In this document: positions 48,585 to 63,003 of the stretch, one piece after another | How the letters are laid out: every line of letters starts with the position of its first letter | How positions within the stretch are numbered: position 1 is the first letter of the stretch | Source of the DNA: Lichtheimia corymbifera B2541 | Taxonomy: Eukaryota > Mucoromycota > Mucoromycetes > Mucorales > Lichtheimiaceae | Direction: 5' to 3' | Assembly (NCBI GenBank): GCA_000697475.1 | Contig: JNEU01001130.1 | Location: 124,001 to 188,000 of the forward strand | DNA: 64,000 nucleotides | Notes under the pieces: model-generated | What the model was told of the DNA's origin: nothing | The model's input: the letters and a program-made list of their open reading frames with translations, nothing else | Databases searched by the model: none | Program-made: the position numbers and the translations under genes

Positions 48585-51500
48585 TTACTCTGTGATGCGT
48601 TCGAGCAATTTGCTCGCCAATTGCGCGTTCCTTGCAATGTTAACCTTGCCAGCACCAAGAGTAGGATCACCTAGTGCAGGGAACCCAAGTTCGTCAAGAT
48701 AGGCCCTTTGACTGCGTCGGCTCAAGGAGTGATTGAATGCAGGTTCAGAGCATGCGGTGATGAGAATGCTCTTGACAGCATCAATGACAGCATAATTTTG
48801 ACCACTGACAACAATTTGGTTCATCTTGGGAAGGAGCGATTCATACACAAGGGCAAAGACTTCAGGTATGGAGACGGCAGCCTCAGCAAGGAAACTGTAC
48901 AAGAACAAGCGTTCGGATTCATTCTCGGCTGTATTGAGTAGGGCAACCAGTAAGGACACCAAAAGCAATGCCGTGGTGTTATCAGGAATCTCAAGGGCAT
49001 CAAAGAGTCGTACATGTTGCAAGGGTGAGGATCCAACAAAGGCACCGTTCGTCGTTGTGAGAGCTGCACCTGAAGCAATCATGGCAACAGCATTACCAGC
49101 TTCCACATTGGCGGCAGTAGCGGCAGCAGCAGCATCAAGCTGATCCACATCATTGATACATGCCAGACGTAATAGTTCTCGTAATGCATTGTTCTTGGCA
49201 GCCAATGGCAGTAAACCTGCAAGATAACCAAGCGTGCGTGCTTCAACCATGTTTTGTTCAAGCGACTTTTTGCAATCGATCTCCAGGAAAGTGGTCAAGC
49301 ACTGAAAGACGACATCCTTGTTGTAGCTGCTGTTGTTGTGATAATGGCTGCTGTTGTGATGTTGCATTCCCTTGAGCAAAACGCCTGCGACAGCAAATGA
49401 AAAATGCGTCTCAAAGCTAACACCACTGATGGCATCGAGTTCCTTGGCAATATCACCAAGAGGCACACGTGCATCCATTAATACATCCATCACTGGTCGA
49501 TAAGCAAACACCTTGTGTGCGTCAAGAGCACGAAGGACCGATTGGAGGAATTCAGCTGCAGGAGCAAAGATGGCTGGATGGCCCATTTGGACGAGTGAAA
49601 TGGCGAGCCAAAAGAGTGGTTGCAGGTATCGTGAATCCGGCGGCAGGTTATCAATGACGTTGCTAAGGCACATCATGATACTGACAATCAAGCTTGAATC
49701 GCTCTCGTTAAAGATAGCAAGTGCACCACGCAAAGCAACCAGGACTTGATAAATAAGATCATCATCCACTTCATCTTGAGCAAGACAACCAAGGACTACA
49801 AACGAACGTGGCTGGATAGCAGGGTTGAATTGGAACGCAGTGCTTGCTACAAGACCCATCCATCGTGCACGCCACATGTTTGCAACATCCACTGAAGGTG
49901 CACCAATGTTGACAGCTTCGAGTAATAAACGAATGATGCTTTCCAGTGAAGACAAGTTGACGGTATCAGCAACATCGGTCATCGTTTCTTGTGTGATGGT
50001 GAATGCATTTGCATGCGGCTTGGTCAATCCAAAATAGACACGGTTCTTGCTATCGCACAAGTCATTCAACACGAAGTGAAGTTTCTTGATGTTTTCATCC
50101 GATTGTGGCATGCCTGTGCACAGGGTATGGATCATGTTGACGACCAGCTCATGAATGGATGCACGGATCAAGGTAGGGCCTGTACCAACCAACATGGTCA
50201 CAATGTGGAAGATCTCTGGCAGATAGGGCTTGCCAGGTCCAATGTTGTTGAAGGATAGCATCAGCACAAAGCGTAACAGCACCGCAATCTCAGCCCATGC
50301 TGGATGTTCAGTCAAACTGCGACAGGGACGTAAAGAGGTATGCTGAATAACACGTCGTAGCCTGCTAATCACCTTGCCACGCACCGAAATACTCGACATG
50401 GTCACAATCGTATCAGCCATCACCTCAGCTTGTGGAGATCCAACACCATGCTCAACAGAGTATTGCACAAATGCATCGATGATCAAGTTGATCATATCAT
50501 CCACCTTGGCGAGAGTTTTCCAAACCTTGGCTTGCACGTGCTTGTACATCTGTATATATCAATCATCCATTAGCCCCTTATTTATAATCATATATACCAC
50601 CCCATTATACTTACATCCGATCGTGTCACTGTCAATTCAATGAGTAGACGCAAAATATCCTTCGTCTTGGCTAAATTCTTGTTATTGTCATCTGGTGTTG
50701 CGCGACTGAACAATGCCATGTTGCGTAGCCAAGGTGCCATGTAGGCCAAACACAGTTGTCGCATCAATTCACTCGACTTGTTGAAGCCGACCAAACATTC
50801 GTTCAAGAACTCCAATGTAAGATATTGCTCCGTGGATGCCAAACTCTCGCTAATGCTGACAATGAAATCGGTACTATTGGCAGGAATGCACAAGTCTACA
50901 TATTGTCCGTTCCTCCATGAGTACTTGCATTCATTCCCATCCAAAAAATAGCCCAAACTTACCTCGTGTATTCAGCAACTGATTACCAACATCGAATCGG
51001 AATGTTAAGCTCAATGCATATAGCAAGTTGTAGGCTGCCAAACGTAATCCGGGATCATCACTGCCGATATTCAAAAGTGACATGTTGAGTAATCGACCTG
51101 GTACATCATTCGGTCGAATAGCACGTTCGTTGGGTCCTCCAGGCTTGGATGCTTCATATCGGTTCTTGTTGTAACGCAAAAGCGCCAAGATGGCATCTCG
51201 TTTGGAAGCAGACAACACCATAGATGACTTGCCATGGTCATACTTGATAACAAGTTCTCCTCCACCATGTTCATGCTTTGTATTCGGCAAAGGCTCCATG
51301 TCATCGATATCTGAGATATGGTACACGTCGTTGAAAATAGTGTGCAATGGCAGATAGACTTCTTGCTTACGCACCTGGAATACAATCATGAATAGGCTGC
51401 CAAACAATCCATCAATCACCTACTCCTGACTTACCGTAATAAGCTGCAAATGTTCTTGGCCAATCTTGACAATGACTGGTACAGAGGATGATTTAAGGTT

Positions 51501-54500
51501 CACCATGCGTGTTACGGGTGAAAAGGTGGTGTGTGGTGCACGTTCGAGATCAATGGTTTCCTTGGGCAAGTGTACTTCGGAAGGAGCGATGCGCTCGTGT
51601 AGCTCAGCTAACGTAATAGCAAACTGTGCTCGCTTGACAAGTCGATTGACAATTTCACGTGGTAATTTGGCAATGTATCGCTGCGTGAAGGAGTTGCAGT
51701 TGTACAAATGGACGGCCACAAGGTAATCGTTCATCTCAGTAAAGATCAACTGGAAGAATTGGGTCAACCAATGCGTGGGGATGGCGTGGGACGCATTGAA
51801 CCGGGTAAGATCGAATAAAAGCTCAAAAGGTCGGTTTAGATGTGGTTCCAGTACCTATGACAGATGCATTGATGCATTGTGAGAATACATATATACATTA
51901 AGCATAGTATGATTTACCCGAAGCATGTAATAAATCAGCAACTCGAAATCACAGGTTTCAGCATCCACATTGCGAGTGATCAAATAAAACACCGGACGTC
52001 CTCCCTTGGATACGCCAGCATGATAAAAGATATTCTTGGAGCTGATGGGAGATACATCACGATGGCTGTTGCGGCGGATGAATTCGCTATAGTCATGGTT
52101 GCTATTGGTGATTGCATAGTTGCGTGAAAATGAGAGCTCGTTGTCTGCAAGGTCACTTGGTCGGCCGATTTGTGCAATAAGTGTCGATAACTTATCAAGT
52201 GTCTTTTTCCACTCGAGTAACGATTGCTGGTTGGTGGTGGCTGCGCTGCTCTTGTTGCCGTTGTTGTTATTGTTGTTGCTCTTGGCCTTACGTGTTGCAA
52301 GCTCACGACTCATCCGTTCAATATTTTCATACAAGTAGCGGTGTAAACGATTGTGTCCTTTTTGATCCATGTGTGCGAGTGCTACGTTCTTTTGATCACC
52401 GGGTTGAACGGCTGTTGAAATCTCACGCAAAAAGCTCGTGACCTTGTAGATGTTGTCAGTCACAAAGTCGTTGAGGACGATCATATGGGTTTCCTTGACA
52501 CCAAATAAAACATTGTTGGCAAGATTCTGCATCACACGTGTTGCTTGCAATAACAACTTTCGCACGTCTTTGTTGCGTGGCGTAGCTTGCTTGGAAAGAC
52601 CAGCGCTGTCGGGTGTCACAATGGCAGGACCAAATAGACGCAAAAATACAAAGCTACCAATGGCCGTGTTCTTAGCTTCTGAGTAACGCTTATATACTGC
52701 ACTGCCAATCAATGACAATTCTTCGCGGAAAGACCTGTTATAGATATATTACTACGTCAGCATAGAGTCCATGGTGACCAATTCAAAGATATAACTTACG
52801 GTGGTGCATGGGAAGCTGATGCACAAATAGCATTCAATAAGATCTCCGTGGCACGAATAACGTTCTGCTTGTTACGCATAAGGTCATCACTTGGACCCAG
52901 CTTTTGAGGATCAAGCTCCCAAGTTGTTTGGTCGTCTGGCAATGCATTGATGGCTTCCATGGCAGGTTGGAGTGTGATACGCACATAATCAACACACACT
53001 GATTTGGCGTAGGTAGACAGCAAACGAGTGGACATGGTTGTACTACGGAATAATGTAGCTTCTTGCTCGGTGGACAATATCTCCTTGTCAATTGCAGCTT
53101 GCAAAAGCGGTACGACATGATCACGTGATTCAAACACAGCCAACAGCGTCTCGGCCAATCCAGCTGCCTCAGTAGCAGGGCAAACATCACATAATGCCAT
53201 CACCACATCCATATCAGCTTCTACCACCATCTAAATGAAGAACAAAGTTAAACCACTAATGATATAGATATGTAAATGCCACACTTACATCCACTAACTT
53301 TTCAAAGCGATCTGCCATGACGTTCTCAGCCAATGTCTCAAATTCCGTGCCTTGGTTTAGGATATTGGTCAAGACTTGCATAAAGGCTGCGCGTGTACGT
53401 GTATCCTCGTGATAGCCCATCGCTAATGAGTACTTTAAGCCAGCGTCCACGTTGGCACTCAATAAATTGGACATGGCAAGAATTGTGGAATCCTTGAGTG
53501 GCGATAGATCTTGATAATTCTCGGGTGGTTTGCTAGCCGTGAGCACCTCCTTGTTATTCTTGATCACCATAGCATTGTTGAGCTCAATCTCATTCAGACG
53601 ACATCGGTTAAGGAGCTTCAAGAAGAATGTAAAGTACTTGTAAAACAGCTTGCTCTTGACTTGATTACTATCAGCATCACGCAATGGCTCAGAAGGCTGC
53701 AGTGGCAAATGTTGTAATAAAGCAACAATGGCTTTGAGACATGCTTGATCCAAATCTCTGTGCAATTTCTCGCTCTGGGCCACATCTTGCATAAGATGGC
53801 TGCTCTTGGAATCAGCCTTTTGCTGGTAGAGGTCATATCAGTCTCCAGAAAAGAAAAAAACACGCATTTGCTCCACTACTTACCAATGCAAAATCACTTG
53901 TCCATTCAACCATGAGCTCCAACAACTTGTTACGCAGCCTCATTTCCTCACGAATAATAATCTTTTCTTTTTTGGTCATGATGGTCTCGACGAGATGGCA
54001 CATTTTGATCTTGATACGCAGCACGTGGAAACTACTTGCAGGCAACTTGTTAAGATAGTGGGCAAATTGACGCACCAATGTGCTAAATTCGATACTCAAG
54101 AGACAATCGTTTGGTTCCACGAGACGATCGAGAATCAGCTTGAGTACAAGGACGGCTTGCTCCACGAACAAAGTATTGCGTGCAGAGGGGATTGCTTCAC
54201 GCTCATGATTAAAGCAGCGCGCCATGGTCTTTTCCAAATGTCGAAAGAGGATAGCATACAATGTAGGCGACAAGTCTGATCCAAGAATTTCCTTGACACC
54301 TTCACGAATAAACACATTATCGGATACCAGCAGGTTGGTCATTTCAGCAATGAATCCATCCACCAACATGGCAGGTTCTGAAGAAGCCGATGAGGAAGCC
54401 GATTGACGTCGTCGATCACTGTTGCTACTGCTACTTCCCTTGCTAGGCACAGTAGGTGTCATGAGACAGCAACCTCCCAAAGCTGCAAGGAATCCGGTAT

Positions 54501-57500
54501 AATTTTGCCATAGCGTTTGTTTCTCATCATCCATCTCGATACGAGTACCATGATTGGATGTACTGGTAGTGTTTGGAACAGGTGCTGAAGATCCAGCGGT
54601 TTTGACAGCTGTAGGCTGTGGCGATGTTGAAGAAGAAGAGGAGGAGGAGGTACCACTTGCCGTTGCTTTGGCTGATTTGACGACTTTTTTGGGTGTCATG
54701 CCTGGAGACACATCTTGTCCCGAATGGTGATCATTGTCGTCATCGTCATGATGGTGATGATGGTGATGATGTGATGCTTGTGCAGCGGCAACTCGTGCAG
54801 CATTGCTGGCAGCCAACAATTGGGTGAGCATTTTCCACCGCTTCCATGTCTCTTCCCAAGCAGCAAGAGTACCAGGCGTATGTTGAGTAATGAGACGCAT
54901 ATATTTACGAATACGCTTTTGTTGCACCTTGCGTCCCAAAAACACTGAATCTTCTGAAGCCAATCCTGAATACACTGGGAGATTGCAAAGGAGCGTAATC
55001 TGATTTTGCTGTGGTGGCTCTTCATCATCACCCACTAAATGGGCTTCTTCGCATAAGTAACCAAGACACTTGATGGCATCAGAGCACACGTCGGGTACTG
55101 GCCAGCATAACGACACCAGCAATGCAATTTCCAATGCTACAGACGCTTGTAATCGCTCACGAGTATCTGCTCCTTCAGTGACACGATGCTACAGGGAACA
55201 AATATTTGGGTCAATTTGCATGATCCTATTTACAGATATATTTATGCTTACCTGTTGTCCTTCCAAAAATGTATTCCGTGCCACAAACAATTTCATGAGC
55301 AGGTTAAGCAATGACTTGAGACCTTCTTCACCCTGCTTATTGTCCAAGATTTGCTTGGCAAGAATGAACACCACCTTGCTTGAGACTCTCCAAAAGTTGA
55401 CCATCACATATCGATCCGGACCCCACTGAGTGATGTTTTCTGGCACGTGCAACTTTGCAAGACATTCATGAATGGATTGACGGATACCTTGGTCAGGGTG
55501 ATGCTGAAATAGGGTTGCCATGGCTGTCATGACCGCTGCTGTTTCGTCGATGGTTGGGTCATTGTCGTTTCTACGCAACAGCACAAGCAATGGATCCACA
55601 CGAAAGAGTCGTAAAAGATCTTGCAATAACTCGATACGATGCTGAGCTCCAGATCGGAAAATGATAGCTCGTCCTTCAGGGGAAGTACCAACACGTCGTG
55701 GGCCTGGAGGTGGTGATTGTGCAGCAGCTGCACCAGCAGCCACTGCGGCCGTTGTTGAGGATGGAATGGGTGTCACGGGTTGTTGGGCAATGTTTAAGAT
55801 GCTACTGGTATCCTTTCCTGATGCATTCAATTCGGCATTCATGGTTTGAAGGAACAGCTTGCGTAGCGGTGAGCAAATGTACTTGTACAAGGAACGCAAG
55901 CATGGATTCCATGGTAGTCGATTTTCATCACGTGCAATTTCCAGACATGCCTTTACGAATGCCAATTTGAATATGAGTGGGACACTTTCTTCAAGACATT
56001 GTGGAATCAAATGCTGTAACGTATTGTCGGGATCCAATCGAATGCGTGCAAGGATGTAGTCCGTGACCAGTACTTGGTGATTGATAATGTATCCCAAACT
56101 CGCTGCCGTGGCAATATCAGCTGCAATGTTGCGACTGAAATCCCATACTTTTTCTCGCAAATCATCCTCGATATCTGCTGCAATATGTCGTAACACGCTA
56201 TCCTCTGTAGGCGGTACATAAGTTGCTGCCTTGCATAGATCGACATAACAAATGGCTGCAATATCGGCTGTCTTTGTGGTCTTCAATGACTTGCGGAGCA
56301 TACTCAAGAAACTCGTCTATGATGAAGAAAACACAATAAGCAAAGCAAGTTTTTATTTTGGTCTTTGTTTTTACTTACCCTTCGATTTTGCAGAGATGGA
56401 TTATCAAGGAAGGCTTGTAACAGGAGATCTTGAGACAACACAAGGAGAATGGTTTGTACGGGCCATAGGATCGCTTTTTTGCGTGGATTATCAGCAGCCG
56501 AATTGCACATGTCAAACAAGATCTCGGATCCCGCCACAAGTCGATTATTGCTCGCACATAACTCATCAAATTCTTCTGGGTACGTTTCAATCCATCGCCA
56601 AATAGCCTTTCGCATCATCTTTGAAAACAACAACTTGCCCTGCCGCTTCATTTGCAAGAAATAGGAACTCAACTCTATCATTGGAGCGATGTATTCATTA
56701 GTCCTTGATCCCATCCTGATCCTTACTAATATATTTTTACCTGAGAGTACAATTTGTACACGTTGTCTATTCAAGCAACTGAATTCCAGCATGCGAATCT
56801 CGGGTGGATTAAGTTCAGAACCTTCGCCCATGGCACCCAGGATATGTACAGCATTCTTAATCTTTGCATAATACGTTGACCAATTGCTTGCACTGACATA
56901 ATAAAGGACACGGCCTGCCGTCTTGTAAATGTCGAGAGTGATTGACAATGTTTTCTGATCCATGTGACCACTGATAGCGGGAGATAACGTATCAATGGGG
57001 TATTCCGAAGGTGTGGATGTATATTGATCGTTGGCTTCTTCAATCAAATGACTCTGATATAGAAATCGTCCAATCAATGCAAGTAGATAGGTGACGAGTG
57101 CTTCATCCAGAGGTGGTGGATCAATCATTCGGCTGTTGCTGTTATGTCGTTGATCATGGATCGAGTCACCCTCCTCATCCTCATCCTCGTCATCTTCATC
57201 GCGGCTGTCGTCTGGATCATGATTATCGAGTGCAGTAGTGGAGGATACGGATCGACGATTGTCATTGTTGTTGGGACTCTTGGATCGCCCATAACCTGAA
57301 GATACAGGTGCTTCAAGGAATTCACGTCCTTCAGCGATGGATGACATGGCACCTGTGGCACTGGCAGCAGCCATGGCTTCAGCTGTATTGCTTGCATCGG
57401 TGGGTCGACGTCGCATGCTTTGACTCGTCATACTACTGCTGCTGGTATCACCTCCATTACTGTTACGAATGCTGCGTTCTCGATATGTTTTCCAATGGTG

Positions 57501-57966
57501 TTGCATGCATGCTGATAAAAGTCGAAGGACGAATAATTGAGATTGAAGCACATCAAGAGGAATATGTTGTTCAAGTGCAGATGTAGGTGTTTGATAACTC
57601 TATACCGGAAACCATGCGTTATCATTGGCTGAATATGTGTGTGATCAGAGATATACCTTGGATACATTCTCAAGCACAGTGCCGAGCGAATTTGCGATAG
57701 TTGAGAGTTTATAGCGAGAAAGTTCAATGATAGCGGCCACTATTATTCCCACAGTAAGCCTTTTTATGTATTACTCAAATAAACGTCTTACCCGTCTGTT
57801 GAACAATGGGGTCTTGCTCGAGACTTTCAATCTTGCGTCCGCTGTTGATGGGCAGCTATCGAGATGAGTCAGTGGGCGGGGAATGCTGCTCGAGATAAAG
57901 AAAGCTACATACTCGAACCGCGACGCGATTGATCAAGCTAACAATGAGTTTGGTGTTGGAACGCAT
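48585..57966 (-). CDS. Neurofibromin/IRA-type Ras GTPase-activating protein
   Basis: A very large gene of about 13 exons and some 2,850 residues, near the length of human neurofibromin. The start MRSNTKLIVSLINRVAVR at 57966 matches the IRA/NF1 N-terminus, followed by IIELSRYKLSTIANSL. The GAP domain is at about 53.2-52.3 kb. Its arginine finger is in TLFRSTTMSTRLL (Arg codon near 53045), with FLRLFGPAIVTP in the place of the FLRFINPAIVSP motif. A Sec14-PH-like part follows (LTQFFQLIFTEMNDYLVAVH, then VPVIVKIGQEHLQLIT). The C-terminal exon (50549-48585) is a HEAT-like solenoid. The protein should switch off Ras and so lower cAMP-PKA signalling. Internal low-complexity inserts include a nine-residue His run near 54760. 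Confidence 0.93.
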
Positions 57967-58270
57967 GTCGACAAGGATGACTGATAAAAGGTGCTGAACG
58001 ATTCACACGCTACACGAGACAGAGGGACGGAGAGAGAGAGAGAGGGAGAGAGAGAGCAACAGACGCACACACACGACAACACAATTATGAACGTGCCAGT
58101 GAATTAAAAAGAAGAAAGAGAGAGAGAGAGAGAGAGAAATAAAGAGAGATGGATTGCTGGTTGCCAGAGAGTGGACGGGGTCAAATAGGGCGCATGCACT
58201 GCACGGGCCTAGGCAAATGAAAAAGCAAAGCGAGAAAGAGAAAGAGAGAAAGGGATTGTGTGTGTGTACG
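57967..58270. repeat. GA-rich microsatellites in the Ras-GAP upstream/leader region
   Basis: Three (GA)n or GAGAGG runs at about 58025-58055, 58117-58138 and 58230-58252 lie just upstream of the Ras-GAP start. They probably fall in its transcribed leader or promoter. Confidence 0.7.
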
Positions 58271-61100
58271 TGAAGATGTGTTGTATGTAGGTGCGTGTGT
58301 TACTATGTCCAAAGTTAATGTGATGGCCCAGACAAGTGGTAGTAAAGCGGAGATACACTCACAAAATATTCTCTTTTCTCACATGCGTTTCTGTGTGAAA
58401 GAGTGAGGGATCAGCAACCACCTTGTTGCGTTTTAACTCCCCTTGACAGGTAAAAAGTAATAGGAATCTCCACGTTCAGGAACCGATATTGCCCCGAGCA
58501 CTCATTTTATACTCCCTTGACACGACCCTGTTAACATTATCTCTCATTCTCCCTCTCTCTCCTAATCATCCCCTCTCTTTCTTGACCCCTATAGCCTCCC
58601 AAACGTGGCATTGGTTATCTTGGTTTGGCTCATTCAGAACCAAGGTTCTTTGTAACGAAATTTAAGGTTGCACATTGTTATACATGACGAGTCGCATGAT
58701 TGGCTGCGGATCTGCAATATAGCTCTGGTGCAACTTAAAAGTTAAAAAGCACAAGCACACGTAAAATGGCGCGTCAAGTCAGATATTGTAACTGTATTTG
58801 GATTCATGCAAAAGCATATTGTATGCTGATGCCATCTTGCTTTTTTTGTTTTTTGCCTCCTTTTGTTTCATTGTTTGGCCTTTCTTGACAACAGCTATAT
58901 ATATCCTTGGAATGGTTTGCAGAGAGGTGGGTCCAAAAACTTGGGTACTTTTTAACCCCCCGAAACATATTACATGTCGCCGATTTGTTTCATCACTAAC
59001 ATTGCATGAAAAGGCTATCATGACCTATACAAGAAATGACAGCTGCATTGTTGTTACACGTCACTAAGCGTCCTTTAACACTGTTTTCATGGTAAGATTT
59101 AATCAAACTTTCGAACGCGTAATGATGACAGAGAAAAAAAACATGCCATATTACCCTCTTTGCGGAATCTAATGCGGTACAGAAATCATACGACGACGGC
59201 ATTGATCTGCCTTGTCAAACCTTGTATTCCACCTACCATGTAACACGCTTCACACGAGTCGATGTCTTCTATGAGCGGCACTATTGTCGGCATTATCAGC
59301 GCGCGCACATATAATAATTCTCCCGCAATCACCTCGTCGAATGCTATTAGAATGATTAGGTGGAATCAATTGGCCATACAATTATATTATACTCGTGCTT
59401 TGCTCACTCCATGCTCGTATGTATATAACTTTAATGATGGATTGTGCGAATCAAATTGCTCGCCTATTATTGGCACCTATTGAATATATTACAACCTCAT
59501 CTACCAACAATTTCTTGGTCTATCATCAATCTAAGGTAGCTAATAAATGGTGCGGAATAAACCCACCCTACAAGAGAAACTTATAAACCAAGCTCGTTAA
59601 GGTATACGTTGGGATACTAGAAGTAGGACTTGTTCTGTCGCACAAACCCAATCCATAAACGGTTCTATTGTAATGAAATCCATCTTCGTACAAACTTGAT
59701 ATATATTGAAAGTGGATCTTGACATTTTGCGTGTATCAGATGCGTCCGGCTTGTTTATCAATTTTGTCACTATCACTCATCCTCGTCGAAGATCTAAACT
59801 TGGAGCTGCATTGACACACCCTTGTGCCTCGGCAATTTACCAAACCTTCTTGGTACCCTCCTTGTGTTGCCCATGGCTGGCAACTACTATACCCAATTAA
59901 ATCTCATTGATAGCTATGTCAAATGTAATTGAGTCATTACATACATACAATGATATAAATGATTCAGCCTCGCTTTCCGCCTTCAAGCTACTATTCTCCC
60001 CTTCAATCCAAGTGATCCACATCCCCACATATGAGTTGATATCACAATACCCTCCTAAATATCGTCTTGAATACAATTTTCATTCAATGATCAAGCCGAA
60101 GCATAAGACATAGTGGTGTGGATGTTTATCGAGTAAATATGATAAAGGAACAGTGTTGCAAATAGTATAAGATACGGGTGAATCACAAAGAGGGGAACAG
60201 GGATAATTGTGTCATTGTATTCTTGGTTGCTGCCGTCATAAGCATCCTTCAGCTATGATTGGTAATAATTGCTGCATGATTTGATTCGAGTACTCCATAT
60301 CATCCACGGTTGTAAAAGTCCTTTGTCAAAGATATAAGCTCCTTCGTCAACTCCATCCCATCCATCCATCATCATGGTCCTCAGCCGTATCCACGTGGTC
60401 GATCTTAAGGACAACGCGTCAAGTAACCAAAGCAACATACCAGGGTATCTCATCACTGCACTTGATTGCATCCATCCATCAAATCGAATATGTTGTTGAA
60501 AAGAGCCATGATGGTGATATGCTCCCTTTTCCATCCGGTTGTTGGTCAATCACGTATTCCATCACAGCCCAACCAGGTGAGAATTGCTTGTAATGCGCTG
60601 GATTTGATAGTTGATATGGCACCCCATCCATTGGGATCCGTATGTATCAACGAAAAGCTGCTGCAAGTAACTTGAGACAATGGAGTAAAGACCTTGCTAA
60701 TAGCAACAGCTGCTAAACGGCTGGTCGCGGCAGAAAAGTGTGCAAGAGCGTGTGTTGTAGTAGAGTGACAAGGCTGTGAACGCTGTATAAGACAATGGAG
60801 TAAAGACATCGCTAATAGCAACTGTCCGTACGAATGCTGGTACATTTGATTGTGGTCGAGGAGTGTACAGAAGATGGAGCGTCAAGAAACGCGGGTGTTG
60901 TCGTGGGGTGCACACGCCATGAGCTTGCCATTCAGTCAAAGACAATAGGATCAAGGCAACTGCAGGATTGACATCATGGGTTGAAACAGGACAATCGTTC
61001 GCAGGTGGTAGTTGTAGTTGAATGGAGCAACAGTTGCGAAGGGAAGAAAGAGACAAGAATCTGGGAGTGGAAGAGCTGGAAATTAAAATAGGTTGACCTG
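58271..61100. other. Gene-poor region, no supported gene
   Basis: About 2.8 kb with only short open frames. The frames near 59706-59900 and 60253-60549 have no start context, splice partner or recognisable family. A direct repeat (agacaatggagtaaagac..cgctaatagcaac type) occurs at about 60675-60710 and 60791-60826, period about 116 bp. It borders the palindromic repeat region. Confidence 0.5.
60675..60826. repeat. Short direct repeat, period about 116 bp
   Basis: Two copies of a 35-bp block sharing acaatggagtaaagac and gctaatagcaac. Read on the minus strand both give VAIS.VFTPLS, so the repeat may come from a decayed coding repeat. Confidence 0.55.
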
Positions 61101-61129
61101 CCAGACACTGTCAGACAAATGCGTAAACA

Positions 61130-61790
61130 CTGTAATTGATCCATGATATTGGGATTGCCTGTCTCGAACCTCAACCTTGCACACAAGATGCTCTTGTGTA
61201 TGCTGATCAACTTTGTCTTAATAAAGAACCCATGCTTCATTTGAAAATTTCGAAAGGGAGAGCATAATGTGTGGTTACTATGACGGCGGGAAATTGGGAA
61301 AGCGCCGGATTTATGAAAAAGTCAATTACTATGTAGGTAATTGGGATTCCCCATCTCGCACTTGAAACTTGGTCAGAAGGTACTCTCGCACATGCTGATC
61401 AACTCCATTCATTTAAAAACCGCATTGTTCATTATGAACATTTTGAATGCGGGCGAGCCCAAATGTAAGAGAAAAGTAGGGTCCGCGCTCCTGTTCCCCG
61501 AGATTGCCCACCTCGAACCTGAAACTTTCACACAACATCCTGTCAACCAAGCCGAGCAATTTCGTTCTCATAAAGTCCCCAGAGTTCATTATGAAAACCT
61601 TGTATGTAGGAGAGACGACGAAGAGATGAAAAGATAAGTAGGGTGTACGGCCGTGCGCGCCGATATTGCCAATCTCGACCTCGAAACTTGGTCAGGAGGT
61701 GCTCTCGGGCATGCTGATCAACATCGTTCTCATAAAGCCTCTACACATCATTATGGAGATTTGGAGAAACAGGCACCTTTATGTTTTTAC
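61130..61790 (+). repeat. Array of four related units with a recurring peptide reading
   Basis: Four units, near 61140, 61343, 61500 and 61670, each read with the same spacing: I-A-x-L-(x)-x-E-T/P, then T/S, then A-L or hydrophobic, then A-D/E-Q, then S/N-x-K, then H-Y/L. Examples are IAHLEPETFTQHPVNQAEQF and IANLDLETWSGGALGHADQ. Frame and stops differ between units, so they do not form one protein. They look like diverged copies of a 33-36-codon coding repeat or of a transposon piece. Two further copies lie in the palindrome arms. Confidence 0.5.
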
Positions 61791-61827
61791 ATATGCTGTA
61801 AGCATGATGCTATATGACAAGTGGTGT

Positions 61828-61926
61828 TTGTTCATTGTGAAGTAGGTTGGCCCTAATAGAGCGGAATATGCGCAGGGGCGTGCTTGTGTAACACAGCTCA
61901 TTTGCATGATACTTCACAATGAACAA
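61828..61926. repeat. S segment 1: about 99 bp with 18-bp perfect terminal inverted repeats
   Basis: Begins TTTGTTCATTGTGAAGTA and ends with its exact complement. Related segments with looser ends lie at 62348-62447, 62676-62776, 63003-63103 and, inverted, 63525-63626. All share gatagagc.gaa.atgc and gca(a/g)cacag blocks. They separate the palindromic blocks. They resemble a very small MITE or recombination spacer. No coding potential. Confidence 0.7.
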
Positions 61927-62348
61927 AGACCACCTTTCATATAACATCACGCTTACAGTATATGTAAAACATAAAGATGCCCATAACTAAAAATTCTACA
62001 ATGAAACGTGGGGTCTTCAATCGAACAAAGTTGCTCGTCGGGGTGAAGCGCACCTTGGGTGCAAGTTTCACGATCAACCTCGTCGACCCTAGATTTCGCA
62101 ATGTCACCACCAGCCAAAGTTAAAAAAAAATTCAAGAGGTCGACCCACGATCCACTTTGGCTGGTGGTGACATTGCGAAATCTAGGATTGACGAGGTTGA
62201 TCGTGAAACTTGCACCCAAGGTGCGCTTCACCCCGACGAGCAACTTTGTTCGATTGAAGACCCCACGTTTCATTGTAGAATTTTCAGTTATGGGCATCTT
62301 TATGTTTTACATATACTGTAACCATGATGCTGGATGAAAGGTGACCTT
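61926..62348. repeat. Inner palindrome P1 (left arm)
   Basis: Inverted arms 61926-62120 and 62154-62348 around a 33-nt loop (62121-62153). They match almost base for base next to the loop (accagccaaagt against actttggctggt) and diverge outward. It contains the segment reading ETCTQGALHPDEQLCSIEDP. Confidence 0.85.
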
Positions 62349-63003
62349 TGTTCATTGTCAAGTAGGTAGATCCTGATAGAGCGGAAGATGCGCAGGGGCG
62401 TGCGTGTGCAACACAGCTTATTTGCGTGATGCGTCACAATGAACAAACACCACTTACCTTATAGCATCACGCTTTCAGCATATGTAAAAACGTAAAAGTG
62501 CCTGTACGTAGGATTGGCAAGCTTGATCGTGAAACTTGATTGACAAGGTGCGCTCCAGCCAGCCGAGCGATATTGTTCTATGAAAGAGCCAACGCTTCAT
62601 TGTAAAGTTTAGAGATAAATGCACTTTTATGTTTTTACATATGCTGTAAGCATGATGCTATATGATCAGTGGTGTTTTTCCATGATGAAGTAGCTTGACC
62701 ATGATAGAGCGGAAGATGCGCAGGGGCGTGCTTGTGCAGCACAGCCCATTTGAATGATACTTCGCAATGAACAAAGATCACTTGTTATATAGCATCATGG
62801 TTTCATCATATGTAAAAACGTGAAAGTGCATTTATCTCTAAACTTTACAATGAAATATGTGCTCTTTCATAGAACAATATTGCTCGTGATGGTGGAGCGC
62901 ACCTTGTGAATCAAGTTTCACGATACAGCTTGCCAATCCTACGTACAGGCACTTTTACGTTTTTACATAGGCTGAAAGCGTGATACTATAAGGCAAGTGG
63001 TGT

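Noticed and set aside
50374..50643. Plus-strand frames across the Ras-GAP gene
   Set aside because: All lie opposite well-supported coding exons and show no domain.
59706..59900. 64-codon plus-strand frame
   Set aside because: No ATG start, no splice partner and no recognisable motif.
61341..61637. 98-codon frame in the repeat array as a gene
   Set aside because: It crosses two repeat units in a frame that fits only one of them, and neighbouring units need other frames.
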